A DNA stretch of 64,000 nucleotides from Parvibaculum lavamentivorans DS-1 (GTDB taxonomy: Bacteria > Pseudomonadota > Alphaproteobacteria > Parvibaculales > Parvibaculaceae), in the NCBI RefSeq assembly GCF_000017565.1, contig NC_009719.1:744001-808000 (forward strand). The letters run 5' to 3'. Both the position numbers and the translations under genes were made by a program. Each line of letters starts with the position of its first letter. Position 1 is the first letter of the stretch. The notes beneath the pieces are model-generated. The model was not told the origin of the DNA, did not search any database, and saw only the letters and a program-made list of their open reading frames with translations. Below, one piece after another: positions 37,515-46,724 of this stretch.

Positions 37515-37662
37515 CGGCGGTCAGGGTTCCTTTGTGGCCGAGCAGCGCGTCACGTTTGACGGTCGGGGGCACACTTCTACACTTGTTACGTCACAGGCCA
37601 GAAGGGCGGCTTTGTTGAGAATAACACGCAACTAGCGTCTCGAAGGCTATGAGCCTCAATAT

Positions 37663-37681
37663 ATTGACCAATTGGGTCAAT
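37663..37681 (+). promoter_or_regulatory. Inverted repeat upstream of the ETF-QO gene
   Basis: ATTGACC-AATTG-GGTCAAT, a 7-5-7 palindrome about 80 bp before the ETF-QO start, in an AT-rich patch of an otherwise gene-free 248 bp region. It may be an operator or overlap a -35 element (TTGACC). Confidence 0.45.
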
Positions 37682-37762
37682 CGCACCATAACGGAGCCCT
37701 GTTTTTTGCGGCGGTCCGGCGGCGCGCGTAAGCGCGAAAACGCCGGATAAGGAGAAGAAATA

Positions 37763-39436
37763 ATGAGCGACCAGGCGGCAGTCGAACGCGAATACATGGA
37801 ATATGACGTCGTCATCGTCGGCGGCGGCCCGGCGGGCCTTTCGGCGGCGATCCGCCTGCGGCAACTGGCGGCGGAGGAGGATTTCGACATTTCGGTCTGC
37901 GTGATCGAAAAGGGCTCCGAAATCGGCGCACATATCCTGTCGGGCGCGGTGATGGACCCGATCGGTCTCGACACGCTGCTGCCCGACTGGCGCAACATGG
38001 GCGCCCCGGTGGATACGGAAGTGACGGCCGACCATTTTATCTATCTCGGCCCGGCCGGCGGCATCCGCATCCCGAATTTCCTGTTCCCGCCGCTGATGAA
38101 CAATCACGGCAATTATATCGGCAGCCTCGGCAATCTGTGCCGCTGGCTCGCCGAACAGGCCGAAGGGCTCGGCGTCGAAATCTATCCGGGCTTCCCGGGC
38201 GCGGAAGTGCTTTACGACGATGAAGGCGCGGTGCGCGGCGTCGTCACCGGCGACATGGGCGTGGCGCGGGATGGCAGCCACAAGGACAGCTACACGCCGG
38301 GAATGGAACTGCGCGGCAAGTACACGCTCTTCGCCGAAGGTGTGCGCGGTTCGCTGTCGAAGGAGCTGATCCGCAAATTCAAGCTGGACGAAGGGCGCGA
38401 GCCGCAGAAATTCGGCATCGGCCTGAAGGAATTGTGGGAGGTCGAGCCTTCCAAGCACAAGAAGGGCCTTGTGCAGCACACGATGGGCTGGCCGCTCGAC
38501 AATTCGACCGGCGGCGGCTCGTTCCTCTATCACTTCGGCGAGAACCTCGTTTCGGTCGGCTTCGTGCTGCACCTGAACTACAAGAACCCCTATCTCTCGC
38601 CCTTCGACGAGTTCCAGCGCTTCAAGCATCATCCGTCGATCGTCGACACTTTTGTCGGCGGCAAGCGCATCGCCTATGGCGCGCGCGCCATCACCGAAGG
38701 CGGTTTCCAGTCCGTGCCGAAGCTCACCTTCCCCGGCGGCGCGCTGATCGGCTGCTCGGCCGGTTTCGTCAACGTGCCGCGCATCAAGGGCAGCCATAAC
38801 GCGATCCTGACCGGCATCATGGGCGCCGACGCGGCCTTCGAGGCGGTGAAGGACGGACGCCAGGGCGACGAACTGACGAGCTATACGGAAGCCTACGAAC
38901 AGAGCGCGGTCTACAAGGACCTGAAGCGCGTCCGCAACGTGAAGCCGCTCTGGTCGAAGCTCGGCACCTTCATCGGCATCGGCCTCGGCGGCATCGACAT
39001 GTGGATGAACAATCTCGGGATAGGCCTGCCTTTCACGCTGCGGCACAAGAAGGCGGATTTCGAGTCGATCAAGAAGGCAAGCGAGTGCAAGCCGATTGCC
39101 TATCCGAAGCCCGACGGCAAGATCTCCTTCGACAAGCTCTCTTCCGTTTTCCTCTCGGCGACCAACCACGAGGAAGACCAGCCGGTCCATCTGAAGCTGA
39201 AGGACCCGGCAATCCCGATCGCCTACAACCTGCCGATGTATGACGAGCCGGCGCAGCGCTATTGCCCGGCACAGGTCTATGAGGTGGTGCGGGACGATGA
39301 CGGCTCCAATCCGCGCTTCCAGATCAATGCGCAGAACTGCGTCCACTGCAAAACCTGCGACATCAAGGACCCGGCCCAGAACATCAACTGGACGGTGCCG
39401 GAAGGCGGCGGCGGCCCGAATTACCCGAATATGTGA
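37763..39436 (+). CDS. Electron-transfer flavoprotein-ubiquinone oxidoreductase
   Basis: 557 residues with AAGGAGAAGAAATA before the start. A membrane-associated FAD and 4Fe-4S enzyme that passes electrons from ETF (fatty acid and amino acid oxidation) to ubiquinone. The N-terminal FAD site is DVVIVGGGPAGLSAAIRL. Quinone-side segments include GEKGSEIGAHILSGAV-like EKGSEIGAHILSGAVMD. The cluster cysteines are in CPAQVYEVV and NCVHCKTCDIKDP near the C-terminus. It stands alone; no ETF genes are adjacent. Confidence 0.96.
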   Translation: MSDQAAVEREYMEYDVVIVGGGPAGLSAAIRLRQLAAEEDFDISVCVIEKGSEIGAHILSGAVMDPIGLDTLLPDWRNMGAPVDTEVTADHFIYLGPAGGIRIPNFLFPPLMNNHGNYIGSLGNLCRWLAEQAEGLGVEIYPGFPGAEVLYDDEGAVRGVVTGDMGVARDGSHKDSYTPGMELRGKYTLFAEGVRGSLSKELIRKFKLDEGREPQKFGIGLKELWEVEPSKHKKGLVQHTMGWPLDNSTGGGSFLYHFGENLVSVGFVLHLNYKNPYLSPFDEFQRFKHHPSIVDTFVGGKRIAYGARAITEGGFQSVPKLTFPGGALIGCSAGFVNVPRIKGSHNAILTGIMGADAAFEAVKDGRQGDELTSYTEAYEQSAVYKDLKRVRNVKPLWSKLGTFIGIGLGGIDMWMNNLGIGLPFTLRHKKADFESIKKASECKPIAYPKPDGKISFDKLSSVFLSATNHEEDQPVHLKLKDPAIPIAYNLPMYDEPAQRYCPAQVYEVVRDDDGSNPRFQINAQNCVHCKTCDIKDPAQNINWTVPEGGGGPNYPNM

Positions 39437-39573
39437 GATTATGGGCCTGAAACCGTGGCGATCCGCGCCACGGCCGCCTCTCGCAACTATATCCCGGGAC
39501 CGGTTTTATATAGTGTGGTGAGGCTCGCCGCGTCGGCGGGCTTCAGTCCGAGGCTCGGAGGCCAGGCCCTTAA

Positions 39574-41361
39574 ATGATGTGTGTCGTTACGGCGTTTGTC
39601 CGTGGAACGCCGATCGTGCGTTTGACGAGGGGGGTCTGCTTCGCAGCCTTGCTCGGCATGGGTCTGAGCGGATGCGCGGGCACCGGCGGCTTTTCCGGCG
39701 GACTTTTCAGCAAGGAAGCCGAAAGCCCCTATGGCGCCTATCTGGCAGGACGCCACGCCGCCTCCGTAAACGACAACAGGGAAGCCGCCACCTTCTATGA
39801 CAGGGCGCTGCGGGACGAGCCGAACGATCCCATAATTCTCGAACGGGCCTTCATGGCATCCGTGACGGCCGGCGACATGGAGCGCGCCGTGCCGCTCGCG
39901 AGGCGGCTTGTGGCCATCGAGCCCGGCCAGCGCATGGCGCGGCTGACGCTCTCGCTTGCCGATGTGAAGAACGGCAAATATGCCTCGGCGCGCGAGGAAA
40001 TCGCGCTGGCGGAGCCGGGACCCTTCACGGCGCTTGTCGGCGTTCTGGCCTCCGCCTGGGCGGCGGCCGGCGAAGGCGACAAGGCGCTCGCGCTTGAACA
40101 GCTTTCTGCCTTCGAGGGGCGGGCTGCCTTTGCGCTTTTCCGTGCCTATCACGAGGCTCTGATGCTCGAAATCCTCGGCGATGCCGAAGGCGCGGGCGAG
40201 GCCTACAAGGCGGCGATGGAGACGAGCGGCGGCGGCAGCATCCGCGTCGTGCAGGCCTATGCAAGCTATCTTTCGCGGCAGGGGCGGACAGACGATGCGC
40301 GCGCCGTTCTCGAAGGCTTCATCGGCCTTTCCCCGGATCATCCGTTGGCGGAATATGAGCTGAAGAAGCTGAATGCGGAAGGCACGCTGCCACCTCTTGT
40401 GAAGAATGCGCCGGAAGGCGTGGCCGAAGCGCTATACGGCCTCGGCAGCGCGCTTGCGACCGATACGTCGAGCAATCTCGCGGAGCTTTACCTCAACCTC
40501 GCCATCTATATGCGCCCCGATTTCGACATCGCCCGCTCGCTGCTGGCCGGATCCTATGAAGCGCAATCGCGCTGGGCCGACGCCATCGCCGCCTATGACG
40601 AGGTGGGCAAGGGCACGCCGCTCTACATGAACGCGCGCATCCAGTCGGCGCTCGCACTCGACCGGCTCGACAAGGAGGCTGAGGCCATCGCCGTTCTCGA
40701 ACGGCTGGCGAAAGACGACCCGGAAGCGATCGAACCGCATGTCGCGATGGGCGATATTCTCCGCGCCAAGGAAAAATATGCGGAAGCCGCCGTGCATTAC
40801 GACCGCGCCATCGCGATGTCGGGAGAGCCCGATGAGCGCGACTGGACGCTTTACTACGCGCGCGGCATCTGCGCCGAACGGCTCGGCCAGTGGGACCGCG
40901 CGGAAGCGGACCTGACGCTTGCGCTCGAACTGTCGGACGACCACCCGCTGGTGCTGAACTATCTCGGCTATTCATGGATCGAGCAGCATCATCGTCTCGA
41001 CGAGGCGCTTGCGATGATCGAGAAGGCGGTGGAGCGCCGGCCCAATGACGGCTTCATCGTCGACAGCCTCGGCTGGGCGCGCTACCGGCTCGGCGAATAT
41101 GCCACCGCCGTGAAATATCTCGAACGCGCCGCCGAACTGCAGCCGGGCGATCCGACCATCAACGAACATCTGGGCGATGCACTCTGGAAGGTGGGCCGCA
41201 AGATCGAGGCCCGTTTCCAGTGGCGTCATGCCCTGGCGCTTGAGCCCGAGAAAAAGCGCGAGGACATTCTGCGCACGAAACTCGATTTCGGACTGGAAGC
41301 CGGCGAGAACGCCGAGAAGGCCGAAAACGAGAAGACCGCGCCGGCGCCCGCGGGCTCCTGA
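39574..41361 (+). CDS. TPR-repeat lipoprotein
   Basis: 595 residues with a lipobox LSGC (C34) after a hydrophobic FAALLGMG, so it is probably anchored in the outer membrane. The rest is a run of tetratricopeptide repeats; the clearest are [43 protein letters not shown] and [25 protein letters not shown]. The C-terminal tail is Glu/Ala-rich. Such proteins serve as scaffolds in envelope complexes; the partner is unknown. ispE starts 5 bp beyond its stop. Confidence 0.85.
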   Translation: MMCVVTAFVRGTPIVRLTRGVCFAALLGMGLSGCAGTGGFSGGLFSKEAESPYGAYLAGRHAASVNDNREAATFYDRALRDEPNDPIILERAFMASVTAGDMERAVPLARRLVAIEPGQRMARLTLSLADVKNGKYASAREEIALAEPGPFTALVGVLASAWAAAGEGDKALALEQLSAFEGRAAFALFRAYHEALMLEILGDAEGAGEAYKAAMETSGGGSIRVVQAYASYLSRQGRTDDARAVLEGFIGLSPDHPLAEYELKKLNAEGTLPPLVKNAPEGVAEALYGLGSALATDTSSNLAELYLNLAIYMRPDFDIARSLLAGSYEAQSRWADAIAAYDEVGKGTPLYMNARIQSALALDRLDKEAEAIAVLERLAKDDPEAIEPHVAMGDILRAKEKYAEAAVHYDRAIAMSGEPDERDWTLYYARGICAERLGQWDRAEADLTLALELSDDHPLVLNYLGYSWIEQHHRLDEALAMIEKAVERRPNDGFIVDSLGWARYRLGEYATAVKYLERAAELQPGDPTINEHLGDALWKVGRKIEARFQWRHALALEPEKKREDILRTKLDFGLEAGENAEKAENEKTAPAPAGS

Positions 41362-41365
41362 CCTG

Positions 41366-42238
41366 GTGTCCGGCCCGGTGACGGAAGCGGCGCGAGCGAA
41401 AATCAACCTGACGCTGCGCGTTCTCGGCAAGCGGGCCGACGGCTATCATGAATTGCAGAGCCTTGTCGTCTTCGCGCAGTCGGGCGACCGCCTGACCGCG
41501 CGCGAGGCGGATGAATTACGGCTCGATGTGGCGGGGCGCTTTGCCGCCGCGCTTCAGGGCGAGCCGGACAATCTGGTGCTGCGCGCGGCGCGGATGCTGC
41601 GTGAAGAGACCGGCATTAAAAGCGGCGCACACCTCACGCTGGAAAAGAACCTGCCCGTCGCCTCCGGCATCGGTGGCGGTTCGGCGGATGCGGCCGCGGC
41701 CCTGCGCGCGCTGACGGCGTTGTGGGGCGTCGCGCCCGGCGATGAAGTGTTGAGCCGTATCGCTGCGGCCCTCGGTGCGGATGTGCTGGTATGTCTCCAC
41801 TCGCGCACCGCGATGATGTGGGGGAAGGGCGAGAAGATCATGCCGCTGGCGGACCTGCCGCGCTTCTGGCTGGTGCTCGCGAATGCAGGAATCGCGCTTT
41901 CGACGGCGGCGGTTTTCCGCGAACTGGCGGCGGCGCCGCTCGCTGCCGCGCCGAGTGATCCTGCTCCCGTGCCGCCGGGCACGCTCGACGATCTTGCGGC
42001 CTGGCTGGCGGCGGAGGGAAACGATCTCGAGCCGCCCGCCCTGACGCTCGCGCCGGAAATCGGCGAGACGATTTCAGCACTGGCGCTCACTGCCGGTTGC
42101 CTGCTCGCGCGCATGTCTGGTTCGGGCGCCACCTGCTTCGGCCTGTATGCCGCGGAAGAGGAAGCGCGCGAAGCGGCGCTTGTGCTGCAGGCGGCGCATC
42201 CCGGCTGGTGGCTGGAGGTCTCTGCCGCCGGCGGCTAG
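41366..42238 (+). CDS. ispE: 4-diphosphocytidyl-2-C-methyl-D-erythritol kinase
   Basis: About 290 residues from GTG 41366, with GTG 41378 ([15 protein letters not shown]) also possible; the longer frame from 41177 overlaps the TPR gene and is not credible. The GHMP-kinase ATP site is [20 protein letters not shown] and the N-terminal [20 protein letters not shown] is diagnostic. It performs the fourth step of the MEP pathway; ispH is at 3189. It is convergent with the polyprenyl synthase, overlapping by 4 bp. Confidence 0.95.
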   Translation: MSGPVTEAARAKINLTLRVLGKRADGYHELQSLVVFAQSGDRLTAREADELRLDVAGRFAAALQGEPDNLVLRAARMLREETGIKSGAHLTLEKNLPVASGIGGGSADAAAALRALTALWGVAPGDEVLSRIAAALGADVLVCLHSRTAMMWGKGEKIMPLADLPRFWLVLANAGIALSTAAVFRELAAAPLAAAPSDPAPVPPGTLDDLAAWLAAEGNDLEPPALTLAPEIGETISALALTAGCLLARMSGSGATCFGLYAAEEEAREAALVLQAAHPGWWLEVSAAGG

Positions 42239-43254
42239 TGATTCCTGTTGATGCAGAAATCGACGAGATCCGTCAGCGCCTGGCGATAGGGGCTGTCGGG
42301 GAAGATCGCAAGCGCGTCATTGGCGATGGCGCCGTAATGCCTCGCGCGCAGGATCGTGTCCTCCAGCGCGGCATGCTTGTTCATCAGGTCGACGGCATGT
42401 TCGAGGTCGCCCTCCTGCCGGTCGCCCTGTTGCAGCGTGCGCTCCCAGAAGGCGCGCTCCTCCGCGTTGCCGCGCCGGAAGGCGAGCACCACGGGGAGCG
42501 TGATCTTGCCCTCGCGGAAATCGTCGCCGACATTCTTGCCGAGGGAAGCCGCGCGGCCGCCATAATCGAGCGCATCGTCGACAAGCTGGAATGCGATACC
42601 GAGATTGCGGCCATAGGATTCAAGCGCCGCTGCCTCGCTGCCGTTTTTCTCGGAGATGACCGCGCCGATCTCCGTTGCCGCGGCGAACAGCGCCGCCGTC
42701 TTCGCCTGGATGACGCGGAGATAGGCGTCTTCCGTCGTGCCGGTATCCTTGGCGGCGGCAAGCTGCATCACTTCGCCCTCGGCGATGACCGAGGCGGCAT
42801 CGGCGATGATTTCCAGCGCGCGCAGCGATTTCGTTTCGACCATAAGCTTGAAGGCGCGCCCCAACAGAAAATCGCCGACAAGGACGCTTGCCTGGTTGCC
42901 CCAGAGCATCCGGGCGGTCTTCGCGCCGCGCCGCATGTCGCTCTCGTCCACGACATCGTCATGAAGGAGTGTCGCGGTATGAAGGAATTCGACGGTGGCG
43001 GCGAGCTTGATGTGGTCCGTACCATTATAGCCGCAGAGCCGCGAAGCCGCGATGGTAAGCATCGGCCGAAGCCGTTTGCCACCCGAATTTATGAGATGGC
43101 TCGCAAGCTCGGGCACCATGGGCACATCCGAAGCCATCCGTTCACGGATGAATTCATTGACCGCCTGCATCTCCTTTGCGACCAGTGCCTGAAGCTGCGC
43201 GACGGCGTTCTGTCCGCGTCCGCGATCGTCCTCAAGGGGTACAACAACGCCCAC
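42235..43254 (-). CDS. Trans-polyprenyl diphosphate synthase
   Basis: 339 residues from GTG 43254 ([10 protein letters not shown]), preceded by AGGAG; the frame is open further upstream but lacks family sequence. It makes long-chain prenyl diphosphate, probably for ubiquinone. The first aspartate-rich motif is [15 protein letters not shown], the second [11 protein letters not shown], and [12 protein letters not shown] binds IPP. Octaprenyl or decaprenyl product length cannot be read from the sequence by eye. It is divergent from the DUF2007 gene. Confidence 0.93.
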   Translation of the reverse strand: MGVVVPLEDDRGRGQNAVAQLQALVAKEMQAVNEFIRERMASDVPMVPELASHLINSGGKRLRPMLTIAASRLCGYNGTDHIKLAATVEFLHTATLLHDDVVDESDMRRGAKTARMLWGNQASVLVGDFLLGRAFKLMVETKSLRALEIIADAASVIAEGEVMQLAAAKDTGTTEDAYLRVIQAKTAALFAAATEIGAVISEKNGSEAAALESYGRNLGIAFQLVDDALDYGGRAASLGKNVGDDFREGKITLPVVLAFRRGNAEERAFWERTLQQGDRQEGDLEHAVDLMNKHAALEDTILRARHYGAIANDALAIFPDSPYRQALTDLVDFCINRNH

Positions 43255-43478
43255 TCGCCACTCCTGAATTTGAGCGCGGGCCCCTGAAGCGGGGCCCGAA
43301 TTTCCACATACGGCTTGTGTTATCCTGCCGTCACAGTGAGCATAGGTTGACCCTCCCCATGCGGCAAGGCCGGGAGGACCGCGAAAAACCAGCCGCTCGG
43401 GCAAAATCACGCCTTGTTGAGGGGCGATGTCTATATGCCGCACCTTTAATGTTCGTGGGGTATGGAGAAGGGAACCGT

Positions 43479-43694
43479 GTGAAGGAATTGATCCGAACCA
43501 ATGACCCCGTGCTCTTGTCCTATCTGGTCCACAGATTGGGAGAGGTCGGCATTGAACCCTTCCAGATGGACATGCATATGAGCCTTATGGAAGGGTCGCT
43601 CGGGATACTGCCGAAGCGTATCATGGTGGTTGACGAGGACTACGAGGACGCGCGGAAAATTCTCGACGAGGTAAAGCGAGGCGAGGACGGATGA
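43479..43694 (+). CDS. DUF2007 family small protein
   Basis: 71 residues from GTG 43479 with GGAGAAGGG just upstream; an ATG at 43449 would add ten residues. VKELIRTNDPVLLSYLVHRL, EGSLGILPKRIMVVDEDYEDARKIL matches the DUF2007 family, a small alpha-beta fold of putative signal-transducing role. It overlaps the TrmN6-like gene by 4 bp. Confidence 0.85.
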   Translation: MKELIRTNDPVLLSYLVHRLGEVGIEPFQMDMHMSLMEGSLGILPKRIMVVDEDYEDARKILDEVKRGEDG

Positions 43695-44473
43695 GCGGCA
43701 CGGCGACGGAAGACGGCACGACCGATGACGGATTTCTCGGCGGCAGACTCAAAATGCTGCAGCCGGAAAAGGGCTATCGCGCCGGGCTCGATGCGGTGCT
43801 GCTCGCGGCATCCGTGCCCGCGCGCGAAGGCGAGCGCGCGCTGGAAGCAGGCGCGGGCGTCGGCGTTGCGAGCCTCTGCCTTGCCTCGCGTGTGAGCGGG
43901 CTTGAGGTGGCGGGCATAGAGCTGCAGCCGGAGCTCGCGCGTCTCGCATCGGAGAATATCGCGCGCAACGGTCTGGCGGAGCGTGTTTCAATCGTCACGG
44001 GCGATATCGGCCATCCGGTGCGCAACCTGGCGGCGATGGGGCTTGAGCCGAATGGCTGGCATCATGTTTTCGCCAATCCGCCTTTCCATGATCCGGCGAC
44101 AAGCCCGGCGCCGCCCGATGCGAGCAAGGCGCAGGCGCATCTTACGCTTGGCTCCGATCTCGATGACTGGGTGCGCTTTGCCTGTGTGATGGCAAAGCCC
44201 AAAGGCACCGTGACCTTCATCCATCGGGCCGATGCACTCGGCGCACTTCTCTCCGCAATGGCGGGGCATCTCGGCGGCATCGAGATTTTTCCGCTCTGGC
44301 CGGCGGCGGGCAAGCCTGCTTCGCGCGTCATTATGCGAGGGATACGCGGTTCGCGCGCGCCGCTGACGCTCCGTTCCGGCCTGGTGCTGCATGGCCGCGA
44401 CGGCCGTTTCACCGAGCGGACGGAGGCGCTTTTGAGAGGCGGCGAGGCGCTGCTGCTCGACCAGCCGGTCTGA
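43691..44473 (+). CDS. TrmN6-like tRNA1(Val) adenine-N6 methyltransferase
   Basis: 260 residues, a class I methyltransferase. The AdoMet site is ERALEAGAGVGVASLCLASRV and the catalytic NPPF motif is HHVFANPPFHDPAT, as in N6-adenine methylases of the YfiC/TrmN6 group. The N-terminal DGFLGGRLKMLQPEKGYRAGLDAVLLAA is also characteristic. The exact substrate is by homology only. It is in a four-gene plus-strand run with the DUF2007, S49 and downstream genes. Confidence 0.88.
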   Translation: MSGTATEDGTTDDGFLGGRLKMLQPEKGYRAGLDAVLLAASVPAREGERALEAGAGVGVASLCLASRVSGLEVAGIELQPELARLASENIARNGLAERVSIVTGDIGHPVRNLAAMGLEPNGWHHVFANPPFHDPATSPAPPDASKAQAHLTLGSDLDDWVRFACVMAKPKGTVTFIHRADALGALLSAMAGHLGGIEIFPLWPAAGKPASRVIMRGIRGSRAPLTLRSGLVLHGRDGRFTERTEALLRGGEALLLDQPV

Positions 44474-44515
44474 GCCGACTTGCCGCGCGGCGGGCGGCCT
44501 CCTATCTATGGTCTT

Positions 44516-45418
44516 ATGAAAAACATCATCGCGCCCTATCTCCCGAGCCCTCTTCGCAAGCGCGTCGCGCCCGACTGGGAGCCGAAGCCTGTTGTCGCCG
44601 TGGTGCGGCTTTCAGGCACCATCGGCCCCTCGCAGCCCCTGCGCGGCGGGCTCAACCTCGCGGCCGTCGCGGCACCGCTCGAAGCGGCCTTCTCGATGAG
44701 GAACGTCAAGGCGGTGGCGCTGCTTATCAATTCGCCCGGCGGCTCGCCGGTGCAATCCTCGCTGATCTACAAGCGCATCCGCGCGCTGGCGGAAGAGAAG
44801 AGCGTACCGGTCTATGCCTTCGCCGAAGATGTGGCGGCCTCGGGCGGCTACATGATCGCCTGCGCAGCGGACGAGATCTATGCAGATGAAAGCTCCATCG
44901 TCGGTTCCATCGGCGTCGTCTCGGCGGGTTTCGGTTTCACCGGCCTGATCGAGAAACTCGGCGTCGAGCGGCGCGTGCATACGGCCGGCGAGAGCAAGGC
45001 GATGCTCGATCCCTTCCAGCCCGAGCGGGAGGAAGATGTCCGCCGCCTTGAGGCGCTGCAGCTCGATGTCCATGAGAACTTCAAGAAGCTGGTGCGCGGC
45101 GCGCGCGGCGAGAGGCTGAAGGCGGACGACCCGGCGATCTTCTCCGGCGAGTTCTGGGCTGGGCAGGGCGCGGTCGAACGCGGCCTGATCGACGGGCTGG
45201 GCGACGTCCGCAGCAAGATGCGGAGCCTCTTCGGCGAGAATGTGAAATTGCGGCTCGTTTCGCCGCGCACGCCCTGGTGGCGGCCCGGCGGCGGCATCGC
45301 TTCCAGCCGATTCGGCGGCCTGTCCGAAGGATTTGGGGCCGGATTCGCATCACAAATTGGCGAGGGACTGATCGCCGCAGCCGAGAGGCGTTCCCTTTGG
45401 AGCCGTTTTGGCCTTTAA
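44516..45418 (+). CDS. S49 family serine protease (SppA/SohB-like)
   Basis: 300 residues from the ATG at 44516. A Ser-Lys protease that degrades signal peptides or membrane proteins. The catalytic serine is S109 in AEDVAASGGYMIACAADEI and the lysine is K161 in TAGESKAMLDPF. LLINSPGGSPVQSSLIYKRI is the oxyanion region. There is no clear N-terminal membrane helix, unlike many SppA proteins, so it may be cytoplasmic and membrane-peripheral. Confidence 0.92.
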   Translation: MKNIIAPYLPSPLRKRVAPDWEPKPVVAVVRLSGTIGPSQPLRGGLNLAAVAAPLEAAFSMRNVKAVALLINSPGGSPVQSSLIYKRIRALAEEKSVPVYAFAEDVAASGGYMIACAADEIYADESSIVGSIGVVSAGFGFTGLIEKLGVERRVHTAGESKAMLDPFQPEREEDVRRLEALQLDVHENFKKLVRGARGERLKADDPAIFSGEFWAGQGAVERGLIDGLGDVRSKMRSLFGENVKLRLVSPRTPWWRPGGGIASSRFGGLSEGFGAGFASQIGEGLIAAAERRSLWSRFGL

Positions 45419-45465
45419 TGGAGACTTCCGGGGCATGAGTTCCGGTAGTTGAGAGGACGATAAAC

Positions 45466-45666
45466 ATGACGAAGATCGTCTTTGCAGCCGTGTTCATCGC
45501 GGCCTGCTATGCGGCCTATCAAGCCCTGACACGCGCGGCTGAACGCCAGCGCCAGGCTTTCGCGCGTGCGCGGAGCCACCACCGGGTTGAGCCGCGCGAT
45601 CTCGGCACGCTGCGCGATGCCGGCGATGGCATCTACGTGCCGGAGCACAGCCGCCGCGACCGCTGA
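45466..45666 (+). CDS. Small single-helix membrane protein, unknown
   Basis: 66 residues. An N-terminal membrane helix (KIVFAAVFIAACYAAYQAL) is followed by an Arg-rich tail (RAAERQRQAFARARSHHR...) and a VPEHSRRDR end. It belongs to no family I recognise. GAGAGGACGATAAAC precedes the ATG, which supports translation. It stands between the S49 protease and glyQ; whether it is transcribed with either is not clear. Confidence 0.6.
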   Translation: MTKIVFAAVFIAACYAAYQALTRAAERQRQAFARARSHHRVEPRDLGTLRDAGDGIYVPEHSRRDR

Positions 45667-45830
45667 GCGCGGCCCTGAATATCCTGTGATTCCCGTCGCT
45701 TGGCGGCAAATCCGCTTGCTTGACCCTAAGGGGGCTGGCGGCTACCTTGCGCGCGCCTTCAGGGGCGGCGCCCGCCGCCCGGCCCGCATGCTGAGCCGAG
45801 CCTGAGAGGCGCGACACGCGACAGGCCAAA

Positions 45831-46724
45831 ATGACGGCGAAGCCCGACAATTCATTTCAGTCTTTGATCCTGAAACTGCAGGCCTATTGGGCGCGGCAGG
45901 GCTGCGTCATCCTGCAGCCCTACGACATGTCGATGGGCGCTGGCACGTTTCACCCGGCGACCACGCTGCGCGCGCTGGGGCCAAAGCCCTGGAAGGCGGC
46001 CTATGTGCAGCCCTCGCGCCGCCCGACGGACGGCCGCTATGGCGAGAACCCGAACCGCTTCCAGCACTACTACCAGTTTCAGGTGATCCTGAAGCCGAAC
46101 CCGGACAATCTTCAGGAGCTTTATCTCGAAAGCCTCGAAGAGCTGGGAGTCGATGCGCGGAACCACGACATCCGCTTCGTCGAGGACGACTGGGAAAGCC
46201 CGACGCTGGGCGCCTGGGGGCTGGGCTGGGAAGTCTGGTGCGACGGCATGGAAGTCTCGCAGTTCACCTATTTCCAGCAGGTGGGCGGCTTCGACTGCTC
46301 GCCCGTCTCCGGCGAACTCACCTATGGCCTCGAACGCCTCGCCATGTACATCCAGGGCGTCGACAATGGCTATGAGCTCGACTTCAACGGCGCGACGGGC
46401 GCCGACCGCGTCACCTATGGCGACGTCTTCCATCAGGCGGAGGTCGAATATTCCGCACATAACTTCGAGGCGGCGAACACCGAAATGCTGTTCCGCCATT
46501 TCGAGGATGCGGAAAAGGAATGCGCGGCGCTGCTCGGCCGCGAGCAACCGCTGACGCTGCCGGCCTATGATCAGGTCATCAAGGCGAGCCACAATTTCAA
46601 CCTGCTCGATGCGCGCGGCGTCATCTCCGTCACCGAACGGCAGGCCTATATCGGCCGCGTCCGCGCGCTGGCGAAAGCCTGCGCCGAAGCCTGGCTGAAA
46701 ACGCCGGCGGGGGGCGCGGAATGA
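45831..46724 (+). CDS. glyQ: Glycyl-tRNA synthetase alpha subunit
   Basis: 297 residues, the catalytic class II half of the heterotetrameric enzyme. [26 protein letters not shown] is the usual opening, and [11 protein letters not shown]-like [17 protein letters not shown] with [27 protein letters not shown] are the class II motifs. [11 protein letters not shown] is motif 3-like. It overlaps glyS by 4 bp. Confidence 0.97.
   Translation: MTAKPDNSFQSLILKLQAYWARQGCVILQPYDMSMGAGTFHPATTLRALGPKPWKAAYVQPSRRPTDGRYGENPNRFQHYYQFQVILKPNPDNLQELYLESLEELGVDARNHDIRFVEDDWESPTLGAWGLGWEVWCDGMEVSQFTYFQQVGGFDCSPVSGELTYGLERLAMYIQGVDNGYELDFNGATGADRVTYGDVFHQAEVEYSAHNFEAANTEMLFRHFEDAEKECAALLGREQPLTLPAYDQVIKASHNFNLLDARGVISVTERQAYIGRVRALAKACAEAWLKTPAGGAE

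Noticed and set aside
37586-39346. 586-codon open frame opposite ETF-QO
   Set aside because: Shadow frame; only the plus-strand gene shows motifs and a ribosome site.
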